DNA from: an uncultured Candidatus Melainabacteria bacterium
GTDB lineage: Bacteria > Cyanobacteriota > Vampirovibrionia > Gastranaerophilales > Gastranaerophilaceae
Direction of reading: 5' to 3'
DNA: 64,000 nucleotides
Assembly (NCBI GenBank): GCA_934757245.1
Contig: CAKVLH010000002.1
Span: 1-64,000 of the forward strand
Shown here: positions 15,730 through 25,506 of the stretch, piece after piece
How the letters are laid out: the number at the start of each line of letters is the position of its first letter
Position numbering within the stretch: the first letter of the stretch is position 1
Notes under the pieces: model-generated
The model's database searches: none
What the model saw: only the letters and a program-made list of their open reading frames with translations
What the model was told of the DNA's origin: nothing
Program-made: the position numbers and the translations under genes

Positions 15730-17428
15730 AACTTTAACTGCAACTATTTTAATTCTTTCACTTTTGGGATTCTCTTTAATGCCGAAAGATGAAGAGTTGC
15801 GCATAAAAACAGCAATTTCGCCAACTAAAATTGAGTTTGAGAATGAAAATCATCTATCAATTAGTGATATTCAAACTTTTGATTCTGATTTTTCACAAAA
15901 GAATAAAACTCTTGCTCAAAAGTTTGGAATAACGGAAGAAGAAGCTTTTGTAATAGGCAATCTTGCGAAATATTGGGCGCAAAATCTGCTTAATGGACGC
16001 GATATTATTCTTGAAGATAACGATATAATTTATTATAAATATAGCTACAGACAAAAACTTGCAAATTCTGCGTTTGGTATTCAAGATGATAAACCAACAA
16101 ATCAAGTTGCATTTGACAAATTACTAAAATCCATTCGCCATACTAAATACGGAATTTATAAAAATGATAAAATTTATCCGATAGCTAAAGAATACGCAAA
16201 CGGCGATTATTTGATTATCAGAAAAAGTCATTTCTACAAACTTTTTCCAAAATACATTCAAAACAAAAGATCTCGCTCAAAACAGCAACAAACTTGTTTT
16301 ACGCCTTTTGTTGGCGGAAATATAAAAATTATTTTTTCGGATTTCACAACTAAACTTAAACCCGATAGAAATTGTTCAAGTGATATTTGCAAAGAGATTT
16401 TGACAAACATAAATAGCGCACAAAGTACGATTGATATGGCGATTTACGGGTATTCTTCAACTCCTGCAATCGAAAAAGCCATTAAAAATGCACAGGCGCG
16501 TGGAGTAAAGATTCGACTAATTTATGATGTTGATAGCAAAAATCAAAATATTTATCCTGACACTTTTAAATTTGTTAACCTTATCGCGAATTCCAAAAAC
16601 GACGGTGGTATAAAGGATTCAAACGCTACAATGCATAACAAGTTTTATATTTTTGACAATAAAACCGTAATTAGCGGTTCGGCTAATCTTTCTCATACTG
16701 ATATGTCAGGATTTAATTTTAATAATATTATTGTTATAAATTCCAAAACAGTCGCAGAAATTTATAAGTCAGAATTTGAACAAATGTACGCCGGAAAATT
16801 TCATTCAGCGAAAAATATTTCTGAAAGAAATGAAGCAGACGGATTTAAAATTTATTTTTCGCCACAAGATAAAGCTTTGACAAACGGAATTTTGCCAATT
16901 ATCCGTGAAGCTAAAACGTATATTTATATTCCGATTTTTGTAATTACAGAAAATCGTGTTGTAGAAGAATTAATCAATGCGAAAAAACGCGGAGTAGATG
17001 TGCGCTTGATTTCAGACGCTTTGAATGCTTCTAAAAAGTATTCAAAAATACAAATTTTGAGAGATGCAAAAATTCCGGTTAAAATTGAAAACTATGCGGG
17101 CAAAATGCATGCTAAAACTTTAATTGCAGATGATAAATATGTTGTAATCGGTTCAATGAATTTATCAAAAAGTGGTGAAACAAAAAACGACGAAAACACG
17201 ATTGTTATGACAAATTCTGACGCTACAAAATATTTGAAAAAAGTTTTCTTGTATGAGTGGGATAGAATTCCTGATAAGTGGTTAACCGGCTATCCTCGCG
17301 CGGAGGGTTGGGAATCAATCGGCTCTTGTAATGACGGAATTGACAATGATTATGACGGCTTTATTGATAGAGAGGATAACGGTTGCACTAAACCAAAAGT
17401 TAACAATCCTCTTGCACACCTTAATTAA
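15707..17428 (+). CDS. Secreted phospholipase D-like protein with C-terminal MopE-type metal motif
   Basis: The 573-residue protein starts with a signal peptide or anchor (KIKTLTATILILSLLGFSLM). Two PLD catalytic HKD motifs follow: HNKFYIFD at residues 310-317 with GSANLS, and HAKTLIAD at 468-475 with GSMNLS. Both are intact, so it should cleave or transfer a phosphodiester (cardiolipin synthase-like, lipase or nuclease). At residues 541-560 it ends in C-N-D-G-x-D-N-D-x-D-G-x-x-D..D-N-G-C, the Cys-bounded acidic motif seen in MopE and other surface proteins, which binds Ca or Cu. That combination is unusual. The N-terminal 180 residues are unassigned. Confidence 0.85.
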   Translation: MLTKNKIKTLTATILILSLLGFSLMPKDEELRIKTAISPTKIEFENENHLSISDIQTFDSDFSQKNKTLAQKFGITEEEAFVIGNLAKYWAQNLLNGRDIILEDNDIIYYKYSYRQKLANSAFGIQDDKPTNQVAFDKLLKSIRHTKYGIYKNDKIYPIAKEYANGDYLIIRKSHFYKLFPKYIQNKRSRSKQQQTCFTPFVGGNIKIIFSDFTTKLKPDRNCSSDICKEILTNINSAQSTIDMAIYGYSSTPAIEKAIKNAQARGVKIRLIYDVDSKNQNIYPDTFKFVNLIANSKNDGGIKDSNATMHNKFYIFDNKTVISGSANLSHTDMSGFNFNNIIVINSKTVAEIYKSEFEQMYAGKFHSAKNISERNEADGFKIYFSPQDKALTNGILPIIREAKTYIYIPIFVITENRVVEELINAKKRGVDVRLISDALNASKKYSKIQILRDAKIPVKIENYAGKMHAKTLIADDKYVVIGSMNLSKSGETKNDENTIVMTNSDATKYLKKVFLYEWDRIPDKWLTGYPRAEGWESIGSCNDGIDNDYDGFIDREDNGCTKPKVNNPLAHLN

Positions 17429-17462
17429 CTTTGCTAAAATGTTTACTAAAGAGAGAGAATTT

Positions 17463-18917
17463 ATGCCGGCAACTGAAGAATTAATACAAGAGGGGTTTGC
17501 GCTCCACCAAGAAGGAAAGCTAGAAGAAGCAGAAACTGCTTACAAAAAGGCGTTGGAACAAGACAAAGACAACGCTGAAATATATAACCTTTTAGGCGTT
17601 TTAAAATTGCAACAGCAAGATGTAATTTCTGCGGTTCATTGGGTTGAACAAGCAGTTGAAAAACAACCGAACGCTTATTTCTATGAAACACTTTTTCAAA
17701 CTTACATCCGAGCAAAACTTTATAAAGAAATTGCTAAAAGAGCACATGAAGTTCTTGAGAAATTTCCGGATAATTTTTCTTTACTTTTTAATGTCGCTTT
17801 AGCTTACAGAAATCTAAAACGCAATAAAGAAGCAATTAAATTTTACGAAAAAGCACTCAAAATTGATCCGTCATCTTATGATTGCTGGTTCAATCTTTCA
17901 CATCTTTATAGCGTTGAAGCCGAGACAAAAAATGCGCTTTCTGCACTAAAAATTTGTAACAAAATTAAACCTAACGACCCTGATACTGAGTATTTTTTAG
18001 GCTTAGCTTTAATGCGACTTAAAGACTATGATAAGGGGCTTAAATATTTTGAAAGCCGTTTTTCAAAGGCTGCAACAATTGCCTTGCAGAACAAAACTTA
18101 CCCGAACAAAGCACGTTTGGATAACATCTGGAACGGTGAAAACATAAGCGATAAAACATTACTTGTTTATTATGAAGCAGGTTTTGGTGATGTTTTGATG
18201 TTTGCAAGATATCTTCCGCTTGTTGCAAAAAAATGCAAAAAGTTGATTTTTATGTGCCAAAAACCGCTTTCTACATTATTTAAACAAAACAACCTCGGAA
18301 TCGACCAAGTAATTGATACTTACATTCCTGAAAGTGAAATCGACTTTGATGTTCATACGCCAATGCTAAGTTTGCCTTATTTGTTGAAACTTAAAGGCAA
18401 TAAAGTTTTTGCGTATTCTAGCGGATATTTGAAACCCAATATGGATTTAGTCGAAAAATACAAGAAAAAATATTTTGAAAATGACAAAATCAAAGTTGGA
18501 ATCAAATGGCAGGGTAATACTTATTTTGATTATGATAGAGTTATTCCGGCAGAAGCATTTGCGCCACTTTTGCAAGTTGAAAATACGCAATACTACTCTT
18601 TTCAAACATTTGAAGGTTCAGAAGACGCAAAAGTTTTGAAAGGCATTATTGATGTTGGTAAAGATTTTGTTGATTTTTCTCAAACAGCTGCAGCTATGGC
18701 GAATTTAGATTTAGTAATCTGTAATGACACATCTTTAGCACACTTGGCAGGCGCAATGGGAATTCCTTGTTGGATTGTGTTACCGTATGAAGTTAATTGG
18801 CGTTGGCATACAGATTTAAGCGTTTGCGATTGGTACGATAGCGTAAAACTTTTCCGCCAACATAAACAAAATGACTGGAATGGCGTATTTGAAGATGTTT
18901 TAGCAGAAATGCGTTAG
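17463..18917 (+). CDS. TPR protein fused to a GT9-like glycosyltransferase domain
   Basis: The 484-residue protein opens with about six tetratricopeptide repeats (residues 3-215; clear units are GFALHQEGKLEEAETAYKKALEQDKDNAEIYNLLG and AYRNLKRNKEAIKFYEKALKIDPSSYDCWFNLSHL). A two-domain transferase-like region follows, with YYEAGFGDVLMFARYLPLV and, near residues 418-435, LVICNDTSLAHLAGAMG, the nucleotide-sugar signature of the heptosyltransferase (GT9) fold. It may glycosylate proteins bound by the TPRs, or act in surface glycan synthesis. The start at 17463 is preceded by GAGAGA; upstream in-frame starts overlap the PLD gene. Confidence 0.82.
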   Translation: MPATEELIQEGFALHQEGKLEEAETAYKKALEQDKDNAEIYNLLGVLKLQQQDVISAVHWVEQAVEKQPNAYFYETLFQTYIRAKLYKEIAKRAHEVLEKFPDNFSLLFNVALAYRNLKRNKEAIKFYEKALKIDPSSYDCWFNLSHLYSVEAETKNALSALKICNKIKPNDPDTEYFLGLALMRLKDYDKGLKYFESRFSKAATIALQNKTYPNKARLDNIWNGENISDKTLLVYYEAGFGDVLMFARYLPLVAKKCKKLIFMCQKPLSTLFKQNNLGIDQVIDTYIPESEIDFDVHTPMLSLPYLLKLKGNKVFAYSSGYLKPNMDLVEKYKKKYFENDKIKVGIKWQGNTYFDYDRVIPAEAFAPLLQVENTQYYSFQTFEGSEDAKVLKGIIDVGKDFVDFSQTAAAMANLDLVICNDTSLAHLAGAMGIPCWIVLPYEVNWRWHTDLSVCDWYDSVKLFRQHKQNDWNGVFEDVLAEMR

Positions 18918-18996
18918 AGGATATAACAAACTTACAACTTCTAATTTCAATCAAACTTTTTTTGCTGTAAAATTAAAACTAATCGGAGAGTTCGTT

Positions 18997-20445
18997 ATGA
19001 AAGAAAAAGTTTTAATTTTAGGTTTATCAAAAAGTGGCATTGCAGCGGCAAAATTTGCTAATAAACAAGGTTATGAAGTTTATATTACAGAATCAAAATC
19101 TTTAGATAAGATTAAAGAAGAATGCAAATCTCAGGTCGAAGAACTTAAAAATTTAGGCATAAAAATTGAGTGCGGATATCATAGCGATGAATTTATTTCA
19201 GGTGCGAAATTTGCAATTACAAGTCCCGGAATTCCACCTAAATCAGAAATATTTAAGCGTCTTGCAGAAAAAAACACAAAGATTATTTCTGAAATCGAAT
19301 ATGCATATTTAAATACCAAAATACCTTTTATTGCAATCACCGGAACAAATGGTAAAACAACAACTACAGCGCTTGTTTCACATATTTTGAGCAAAGATTT
19401 TGACGCCCCTGTTTGTGGAAATATTGGCGTTCCTCCAACGTCTTTAATTGAAGAAAAACACGATTTTTTAGTTTGCGAAATAAGTTCTTACCAAGCGCAA
19501 ATGACAGAAAAATTTAAAGCAAAAATTGCTTGTTGGACGAATTTTACGCCTGACCATATAGATTGGCACGGTGGTTTAGAAAATTATTTTAAAGCAAAAG
19601 CAAAAATCTTTTTGCCTCCGCAAGAACCTGAATATGCCGTTTTGAACGCGCAAGATGAAAAATTAAAGGAATTTGCTAAAGAGTGTAAGAATGTTGTGTT
19701 CTTTGATTGTGATGTTGATGCTCAGCGTACTGTCATTGCGAGGAGCGTAAGCGACGCGGCAATCCATAATGGTGGTGTGAAAATGGATTGCCACGAGAAG
19801 CAGAGCTTCTCTCGCAATGACGGCACATTGGAAAGTGTAGTTACACAAAATTCTTATATAAAAGATAACGCAATTTTCTACGGCAATGAAGAAATTATTT
19901 CTCTTTCAGATTGTCCGCTTGTTGGTCATCACAACTACCAAAATATCATGTGCGGAATAATTATTGCTAAGCTTGTTGGAATGAAAAACGAAGATATTAG
20001 AACTCAAATTATGAGTTTTAAAGCGCCTGAACACAGGTTAGAAAAAGTTCGCGAAATGGACGGAATAACTTTCTATAACGATTCTAAAGCAACAAATCCG
20101 GAAGCTTCGATTGTTGCAATAGATTCTTTCAACAATGTTGATGTTGCGCTTATTTTAGGCGGAAGAGATAAAAATACTGATTTAACAGAAATGTGTCATT
20201 CAATAAACAAGCATATTAAAACCGTTTTATTAATTGGAGAAGCAACAGAAAGATTTGAAGAAAATCTGGTAAAAAACGGTTTTAGTAATATAATAAAAGA
20301 ACGCACAATGGAGGATGCAATTGATAAAGCAATAAGCTTAAAGCCTGATGTAGTATTACTTTCACCTGCATGTGCAAGCTTCGATATGTTTAATAGCTAC
20401 GAACACAGAGGAGATGTTTTTAAAACGTATGTCCTATCAAAATAA
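18997..20445 (+). CDS. murD: UDP-N-acetylmuramoylalanine--D-glutamate ligase with in-frame repeat insertion
   Basis: The enzyme adds D-Glu to UDP-MurNAc-L-Ala in the cytoplasm. It has a Rossmann-like N-domain (LGLSKSGIAAAKFA), the ATP loop ITGTNGKTTT at about residues 114-123, the central WTNFTPDHIDWHG and the C-domain APEHRLE..NDSKATNPEA, LGGRDK and LSPACASFDMF. Its 482 residues exceed the usual 440-460 because residues 246-275 are encoded by a palindromic dispersed repeat (19732-19821). GGAGAG precedes the ATG. It starts a murD-ftsW-murG operon with overlapping genes. Confidence 0.95.
   Translation: MKEKVLILGLSKSGIAAAKFANKQGYEVYITESKSLDKIKEECKSQVEELKNLGIKIECGYHSDEFISGAKFAITSPGIPPKSEIFKRLAEKNTKIISEIEYAYLNTKIPFIAITGTNGKTTTTALVSHILSKDFDAPVCGNIGVPPTSLIEEKHDFLVCEISSYQAQMTEKFKAKIACWTNFTPDHIDWHGGLENYFKAKAKIFLPPQEPEYAVLNAQDEKLKEFAKECKNVVFFDCDVDAQRTVIARSVSDAAIHNGGVKMDCHEKQSFSRNDGTLESVVTQNSYIKDNAIFYGNEEIISLSDCPLVGHHNYQNIMCGIIIAKLVGMKNEDIRTQIMSFKAPEHRLEKVREMDGITFYNDSKATNPEASIVAIDSFNNVDVALILGGRDKNTDLTEMCHSINKHIKTVLLIGEATERFEENLVKNGFSNIIKERTMEDAIDKAISLKPDVVLLSPACASFDMFNSYEHRGDVFKTYVLSK
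19732..19821. repeat. TCATTGCGAG palindromic element inserted in frame within murD
   Basis: It is exactly 90 bp, bounded by GTCATTGCGAG and CTCGCAATGAC, with inner inverted GGCAATCCAT / ATGGATTGCC around a 15-base loop. It is read through as 30 codons (V246-D275). Relatives lie between genes at 7242-7281, 52917-52958 and 61324-61367. It resembles the protein-coding palindromic elements (RPE) of Rickettsia. Confidence 0.85.
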
Positions 20446-21601
20446 CGCCAGAGAAGAAAGAATAAACTCTAACAAAATGAGTTCTCAAAACATGCAATCA
20501 GACAGACCACTTCTTATTGCGGTGATTTTTCTTGTTGTAATTGGTGTTATGGCGATTTTTTCGGCAAGCGCTCCTAAATGTATCGAAATGGGCTTGAATC
20601 CTGCAAGATTTCTTGTTCAACAGATTTTCGGTATAGTTGTCGGAGTTGTAGGTTTAAGATTTTTATCAAATTTTCACTACAAAAAACTTGCACAATACAC
20701 TCCAGCAATTGCTTGGACAGTTGTCGGCATGCTTCTTTTGGTTAAATTTGCAGGCGTTACGGTAAATGGTGCGCAACGTTGGATTAACATAGGTCCAATG
20801 AGCTTACAGCCTTCCGAATTCGCCAAACCTGCTGTAGTGTTGCTTTTGGCAGGTGTTTTTTCAAAAGATGTAAATCTGCTTGATGATAGAAAAATAAGAA
20901 CGGCGTTTTTCCCAATAATGGTGATGATTGGGCTTATTTTCATTCAGCCAAACTTAAGTATGGTTTTGCTTTTAGTTTCAACCTCTGTTGCAATTTACCT
21001 TTGCGCAGGCGGTTCAACTCAATTGATTCTATGGGGTGGTTGCTCTGTAATACCTTTACTTTTATTGAAAGGTTTGAAAGGTTATCAATCTTCCAGAATT
21101 CAAACTTGGCTTCATCCTGAAGCTGATCCGTTGGGTGCAGGTTATAACATTATTCAGTCATTAGTAGCGTTCGCTTCAGGCGGTTTATACGGTGTTGGTT
21201 ACGGTAGCTCTAAACAAAAACTGGCATGGCTTCCGGAAGCGCATACTGACTTTATATTTGCTGTAATAGGTGAAGAACAAGGTTTTATCGGTTGTTTACT
21301 GATTATTTGTCTATTCTGGACAATTTTACAAAGAGGATTTGTAATTGCGGTTAAGTGTCAAGATATGTACGGAAAATTGCTTGCGCTTGGGCTTACATTC
21401 TCAATTTGTTTTCAAGGATTTTTAAATATGTGGGTTGCTAGTTCGTTTGTACCTGCAACAGGTGTTCCAATGCCATTCATAAGTTATGGCGGTTCATCTA
21501 TCATGGTTTCATTGTGGATGATTGGAATTTTATTAAATATATCAAAAGATAATGTAAAAAGAGTAAGGTTTGGTAATAACAATGTCAGAAGTATACAATA
21601 G
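20429..21601 (+). CDS. ftsW: Septal peptidoglycan glycosyltransferase, SEDS family
   Basis: The 390-residue polytopic protein has the SEDS hallmarks: PLLIAVIFLVVIGVMAIFSASAP (first helix), RWINIGPMSLQPSEFAKPA, FIQPNLSMVLLL, the GAGYNIIQSLVAFASGGLYGVGYGSSKQKL loop, PEAHTDFIFAVIGEEQGFIG and the final MPFISYGGSS. It polymerises lipid II at the division site. Its place between murD and murG supports FtsW over RodA. The start is uncertain: ATG 20429 is chosen, overlapping murD by 17 bp. ATG 20414 directly abuts GAGGAG, and 20477 is a shorter option. Confidence 0.93.
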   Translation: MSYQNNAREERINSNKMSSQNMQSDRPLLIAVIFLVVIGVMAIFSASAPKCIEMGLNPARFLVQQIFGIVVGVVGLRFLSNFHYKKLAQYTPAIAWTVVGMLLLVKFAGVTVNGAQRWINIGPMSLQPSEFAKPAVVLLLAGVFSKDVNLLDDRKIRTAFFPIMVMIGLIFIQPNLSMVLLLVSTSVAIYLCAGGSTQLILWGGCSVIPLLLLKGLKGYQSSRIQTWLHPEADPLGAGYNIIQSLVAFASGGLYGVGYGSSKQKLAWLPEAHTDFIFAVIGEEQGFIGCLLIICLFWTILQRGFVIAVKCQDMYGKLLALGLTFSICFQGFLNMWVASSFVPATGVPMPFISYGGSSIMVSLWMIGILLNISKDNVKRVRFGNNNVRSIQ

Positions 21602-22691
21602 CATTTATTTCGTAACCGGCGGAGGAACCGGCGGACACATTTATCCTGCAATGGCTGTAGCAGATACTTTAACAGAAAGTGGTGCGAAAGTTTTTTATGT
21701 CGGAAATAAGCGCAACATGGAATTTGAGCTTGCGTCTAAAAAAGGCTACAAGTTTTTACATGTAAGCGTTTCAGGAATGCCAAGAAAATTAAATCCTAAG
21801 TTTTTTGTTTGGGGTGTGAAATTGGTTAAGGCTATTTTACGCTCAGTAAGATATATAAAAAAATACAAACCGAACGCTGTTTTTGCAACCGGTGGTTATG
21901 TTTCAGCACCTATGATTTTTGCGTGCAGAATTACTAAAACTCCATACATTATGCACGATTGCGACGCAATGCCGGGGCTTGTAACAAGGAAACTTTCAAA
22001 ACGCGCAAAATACGTTACTCTTGCGTTTGAAAAAGCAAAAAAATATATTCCAAACAAACATACAGTTATCACAGGAAATCCAATCCGCGCAGGTTTTAGA
22101 ACTATGACAAAAGCGGATGCTAAAGCAAATATGGGATTGGAAAACCGCTTAACCCTTTGTATTATGGGCGGTTCTCAAGGCGCAAAATCTATCAATAATA
22201 CGACAATTGAGCTTCTAAAAGAATTTTCTCAAGAAAGAAATTTGCAAGTAATTTTCCAAACAGGAAGAAAGAATTATGCGGAAGTAACTGAAAGATTACA
22301 GCAGATCTATCCTGCGTTTGAACAAGACAAAAACTTGATTGTTAAACCTTATTTTGACGACATGATTTCTGTTCTAAAATCAAGCGATATTGTAGTTTCA
22401 AGAGCAGGTTCTTTGAGCCTTTCCGAGATTTGTGCGTCAGAAGTAGCTCCGATACTTGTACCTTATCCTTACGCGGCAGCTAACCATCAAAGAATTAACG
22501 CAAAATATTTGCTCGAGATGGGTGCTTGTATTTATGTTGAGGATAAAGACTTAGACCCAAATCGTTTGAGAGAAAGTGTTGTAGAACTTTTGGATAATCC
22601 TATAAAAATGAATTATCTAAAACAAAATGCTTCAAATCTAGCGAAATTCGACGCCGCAGAAGAAATTGTCGGATTATTGAAAAGCTTATAA
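21582..22691 (+). CDS. murG: UDP-GlcNAc:lipid I N-acetylglucosaminyltransferase
   Basis: The 369-residue GT28 enzyme has the signature FVTGGGTGGHIYPAMAVA at residues 7-24. FATGGYVSAPM, the domain linker ITGNPIR, IMGGSQGAKSIN and the acceptor/donor motif SRAGSLSLSEI...APILVPYPYAAANHQ follow. It converts lipid I into lipid II on the inner face of the membrane. The ATG at 21582 overlaps ftsW by 20 bp, indicating translational coupling. It is the last gene of the operon. Confidence 0.96.
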   Translation: MSEVYNSIYFVTGGGTGGHIYPAMAVADTLTESGAKVFYVGNKRNMEFELASKKGYKFLHVSVSGMPRKLNPKFFVWGVKLVKAILRSVRYIKKYKPNAVFATGGYVSAPMIFACRITKTPYIMHDCDAMPGLVTRKLSKRAKYVTLAFEKAKKYIPNKHTVITGNPIRAGFRTMTKADAKANMGLENRLTLCIMGGSQGAKSINNTTIELLKEFSQERNLQVIFQTGRKNYAEVTERLQQIYPAFEQDKNLIVKPYFDDMISVLKSSDIVVSRAGSLSLSEICASEVAPILVPYPYAAANHQRINAKYLLEMGACIYVEDKDLDPNRLRESVVELLDNPIKMNYLKQNASNLAKFDAAEEIVGLLKSL

Positions 22692-22701
22692 AAAGGCTAA
22701 T

Positions 22702-22720
22702 GGTGCAAAAATTGCACCCT
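22702..22720. repeat. GTGC-type hairpin after murG
   Basis: GGTGCAAA..TTTGCACC-like inverted repeat followed by CTGC, a member of the GTAGGGTGC intergenic family. It lies between convergent murG and lepA. Confidence 0.45.
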
Positions 22721-22739
22721 GCAATTCTATAAACTAATT

Positions 22740-24542
22740 CTATTCTTCTTCTAAACTCAAGACTGCCATAAACGCTTCTTGTGGAACTTCAACGCGTCCA
22801 ACAGCTTTCATACGTTTTTTACCTCGTTTTTGTTTTTCCAAAAGCTTACGTTTACGTGAAATATCACCACCATAGCATTTATCCAAAACGCTTTTTCTTA
22901 ACGCTTTAATGTTGGTTCTTGCAATTACTCTTCCGCCAATCGCCGCCTGGATTGGAACTTCAAACATTTGACGCGGAATAATGGTTTTCAATTTTTCTGT
23001 TAATTTTTGTCCGATATAAAAAGCGCTATCTTCATGACAAATTACAGACAAAGCGTCAACAACTTCACCCGCAAGCATGATATCTAATTTAACAAGTTTT
23101 GAGCGTTTATAATCAACAAATTCGTAATCCAAGCTTGCGTAACCTTTTGAGCGTGATTTCAATTGGTCATAAAAATCAGTAATAACTTCACTCAAAGGTA
23201 GGTGATAAATTAAATCAACACGAACTTTGTCCAAATAATTCATGTTAATAAAAATACCACGTTTTGTTTGACACAAATCCATAAGCGTACCAACAAAATC
23301 GTTCGGCGTAATTATTGAAACTTTTACATAAGGTTCTTCAATAAAATCTCTTGTTTGCGCAGGAGGCAAGTTGGCAGGGTTGTCAATTTCTATAACCTCG
23401 CCGTTCGTTTTATGCACTTTATAAACTACAGATGGCGCAGTTGTTACAATTGAAAGGTCATATTCTCTTTCCAATCTTTCCTGTGCAATTTCCATGTGAA
23501 GCATACCTAAGAAACCACAACGGAATCCAAAACCAAGCGCACTTGAAGTTTCAGGCTCAAACGTAATTGAACTGTCTGAAAGCTTCAATTTTTCCAAAGC
23601 CTCTTTTAATTCGTGATAATCTTCATTATCTACAGGATACAAACCTGAAAATACCATTGGCAAAGCTTCTTTATAACCTGGGAGCGGTTCATTTGCCGGC
23701 GTTTCAACGTGAGTAACTGTATCACCAACAAATCGCGTAATTTCTTTAATCGAACCGGCGAAATAACCTACATCACCACAAATAAGTTCATCTACTTGAA
23801 CTCTGTGCGGAGTAAGATAGCCAAGTTCGGTAATTTCATATTCTTTGCCTGACGCCATAAATTTGACTTTGTCGCCCAATCTCATTTTGCCGTCCATAAT
23901 TTTGAAGAAACAAAGAGTTCCTAAATATGGGTCATAAGCGCTATCAAAAACAAGTGCACGTAAAGGTTTTTCTGTCGTATCAACCGGAGGCGGAACAAAT
24001 TTTACAATTGCTTCTAATACATCAGGAATACCTATACCCGTTTTTGCAGAAACAGGAATTGCCATTGATGTATCGATACCTAAAATTTCCTCGATTTCTT
24101 CTTTAACCCTTTCAACATCAGCTGATGGAAGGTCGATTTTATTGATTACAGGGATGATTTCCAAATTTTGTTCAATTGCCATGTAAACATTTGCCAAAGT
24201 TTGCGCTTCTACACCTTGAGTTGCGTCAACAATGAGTAAAGCACCTTCACAAGCGGCAAGAGAACGTGAAACTTCGTACGAAAAATCGACGTGCCCCGGA
24301 GTATCAATCAAATTAAATATATATTTTTCACCGGCATTAGAAGTATAGTTCATTCGAGCGGCGTTAAGTTTGATTGTAATACCGCGCTCACGCTCAATAT
24401 CCATTGTATCAAGAAGTTGCGCTTGCATATCACGTTGCGCAATCGTTCCCGTTGCTTCTAATAATCTATCGGCTAAAGTTGACTTGCCATGGTCAATGTG
24501 TGCAATAATGCAAAAATTTCGTACGTTATCTCTGTGTTTCAT
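22740..24542 (-). CDS. lepA: Elongation factor 4 (back-translocating GTPase)
   Basis: The 600-residue protein has GTPase motifs [14 protein letters not shown] (residues 14-27), [16 protein letters not shown] and NKIDLPSA. The LepA-specific order of domains follows ([35 protein letters not shown]; the C-terminal [23 protein letters not shown]). It has full family length. It acts on stalled ribosomes under ionic stress. It is a lone minus-strand gene, convergent with murG. Confidence 0.97.
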   Translation of the reverse strand: MKHRDNVRNFCIIAHIDHGKSTLADRLLEATGTIAQRDMQAQLLDTMDIERERGITIKLNAARMNYTSNAGEKYIFNLIDTPGHVDFSYEVSRSLAACEGALLIVDATQGVEAQTLANVYMAIEQNLEIIPVINKIDLPSADVERVKEEIEEILGIDTSMAIPVSAKTGIGIPDVLEAIVKFVPPPVDTTEKPLRALVFDSAYDPYLGTLCFFKIMDGKMRLGDKVKFMASGKEYEITELGYLTPHRVQVDELICGDVGYFAGSIKEITRFVGDTVTHVETPANEPLPGYKEALPMVFSGLYPVDNEDYHELKEALEKLKLSDSSITFEPETSSALGFGFRCGFLGMLHMEIAQERLEREYDLSIVTTAPSVVYKVHKTNGEVIEIDNPANLPPAQTRDFIEEPYVKVSIITPNDFVGTLMDLCQTKRGIFINMNYLDKVRVDLIYHLPLSEVITDFYDQLKSRSKGYASLDYEFVDYKRSKLVKLDIMLAGEVVDALSVICHEDSAFYIGQKLTEKLKTIIPRQMFEVPIQAAIGGRVIARTNIKALRKSVLDKCYGGDISRKRKLLEKQKRGKKRMKAVGRVEVPQEAFMAVLSLEEE

Positions 24543-24611
24543 AGTAGTTTTATTATATATGAAACATAAATTCGCGCAAAATTATATGTAGAAAGTTGGT
24601 AAAATCATAGC

Positions 24612-24823
24612 GTTTATAAGACCCTCTCCCCTGCCCCTCCCCCGAGGGAGGGGATGAAAAAGTACCTGAGGGAGGGGATGGAAAAGTACCTGAGAGAGGG
24701 GTTGGAAAAGTACCCGAGGGAGGGGATGCGCTTATGACATTCAAATAAACGAGTCTCACTCCCCTCTCCTTTTTTCAATTCTACATGGAGAGGGTGCCGG
24801 AGGCGGGAGAGGGTTTTATTAAC
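24612..24823. repeat. MITE-like CCCTCTCCC element, copy 3 (212 bp)
   Basis: It has a degenerate left end GTTTATAAGACCCTCTCCC, three or four iterations of a GAGGGAGGGGATGAAAAGTACC unit, and the right end GGGAGAGGGTTTTATTAAC. It lies in the 583-bp gene-free gap upstream of lepA. Confidence 0.7.
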
Positions 24824-24839
24824 ATGTATATTTTTATTG

Positions 24840-24905
24840 GGCTGAAAGCCAAACCTACGTTCTACATTATTGTTGTGTTCAATGAAAACGTTGAACACGA
24901 CCTAC
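24840..24905. repeat. GGGCTGAAAGCC and TGTTCAA...TTGAACACGACCTAC hairpins
   Basis: A GGGCTGAAAGCCAAACCTAC segment is related to one at 42806-42829. It is followed by a GTGTTCAA..TTGAACACGACCTAC hairpin also present at 49049-49083. Confidence 0.5.
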
Positions 24906-24967
24906 ATCTTTGTTGAGCCTTACAGATGCGAGTGGGGGCTTTTTAAGTCGAAAGTTGGAAGTGGAGA

Positions 24968-25109
24968 GTTAATTTTCACCTCACCCTAACCCTCTCCTGT
25001 AAGGAGAGGGAACATGCTAAAGGCGTTCAAATAAACGAGTCTTGCGCCCCTCTCCATTTTTCAATTTTACATGGAGAGGGTGCCGGAGGCGGGAGAGGGT
25101 ATTATTAAC
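24968..25109. repeat. MITE-like CCCTCTCCC element, copy 4 (142 bp)
   Basis: It starts GTTAATTTTCACCTCACCCTA and ends GGGAGAGGGTATTATTAAC. Its left half is a CACCTCACCC hairpin, so the two repeat families share one pair of ends. Confidence 0.7.
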
Positions 25110-25125
25110 TCTTACTTGATTGCAA

Positions 25126-25356
25126 TTAAACAATAGTTTTAAGATATTCAATAATGTCAGCAGATTCATACATTTGAATATTCCTATCATTATCAACCAA
25201 AAACGGTACTTGCCTTTTGCCTCCGAGTTTAATCAATGCTTCTTCATTAGGTTGAAATTGAATATCAATTTTTTTATAAGGAATGTCAATTTCATCTAAA
25301 AAAGTAAGAACTTTTTGACAATATGGACAATTTTCTAAAATATACAAATCTAACAT
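25126..25356 (-). CDS. Glutaredoxin
   Basis: The 76-residue thioredoxin-fold protein has the dithiol motif CPYC at residues 10-13, the cis-Pro segment QVPFLVDN (about 49-56) and the glutathione-binding YESADIIEYL end. Length and motif match bacterial glutaredoxins and glutathione S-transferase N-domains. It reduces disulphides or glutathione adducts in the cytoplasm. It is a single gene; AGGTGA lies before its ATG. Confidence 0.85.
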   Translation of the reverse strand: MLDLYILENCPYCQKVLTFLDEIDIPYKKIDIQFQPNEEALIKLGGKRQVPFLVDNDRNIQMYESADIIEYLKTIV

Positions 25357-25450
25357 TTTTTCACCTCGTTATAAATTATTCCTATTTATTATAAAAATAA
25401 TTTAAAATAACAAACATTCACCATATCGGTATTAATAAGTTCAAATCATA

Positions 25451-25490
25451 AAAAAACAGAAGATGAATCAACTTCCACCTTCTGTTTTTT
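25451..25490. terminator. Terminator between glutaredoxin and rpaB
   Basis: AAAAAACAGAAGATG and CACCTTCTGTTTTTT form a 15-bp stem with one mismatch. Read on the minus strand it terminates rpaB, whose stop lies 17 bp away. Confidence 0.75.
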
Positions 25491-25506
25491 AGTATAATCA
25501 AATCTA

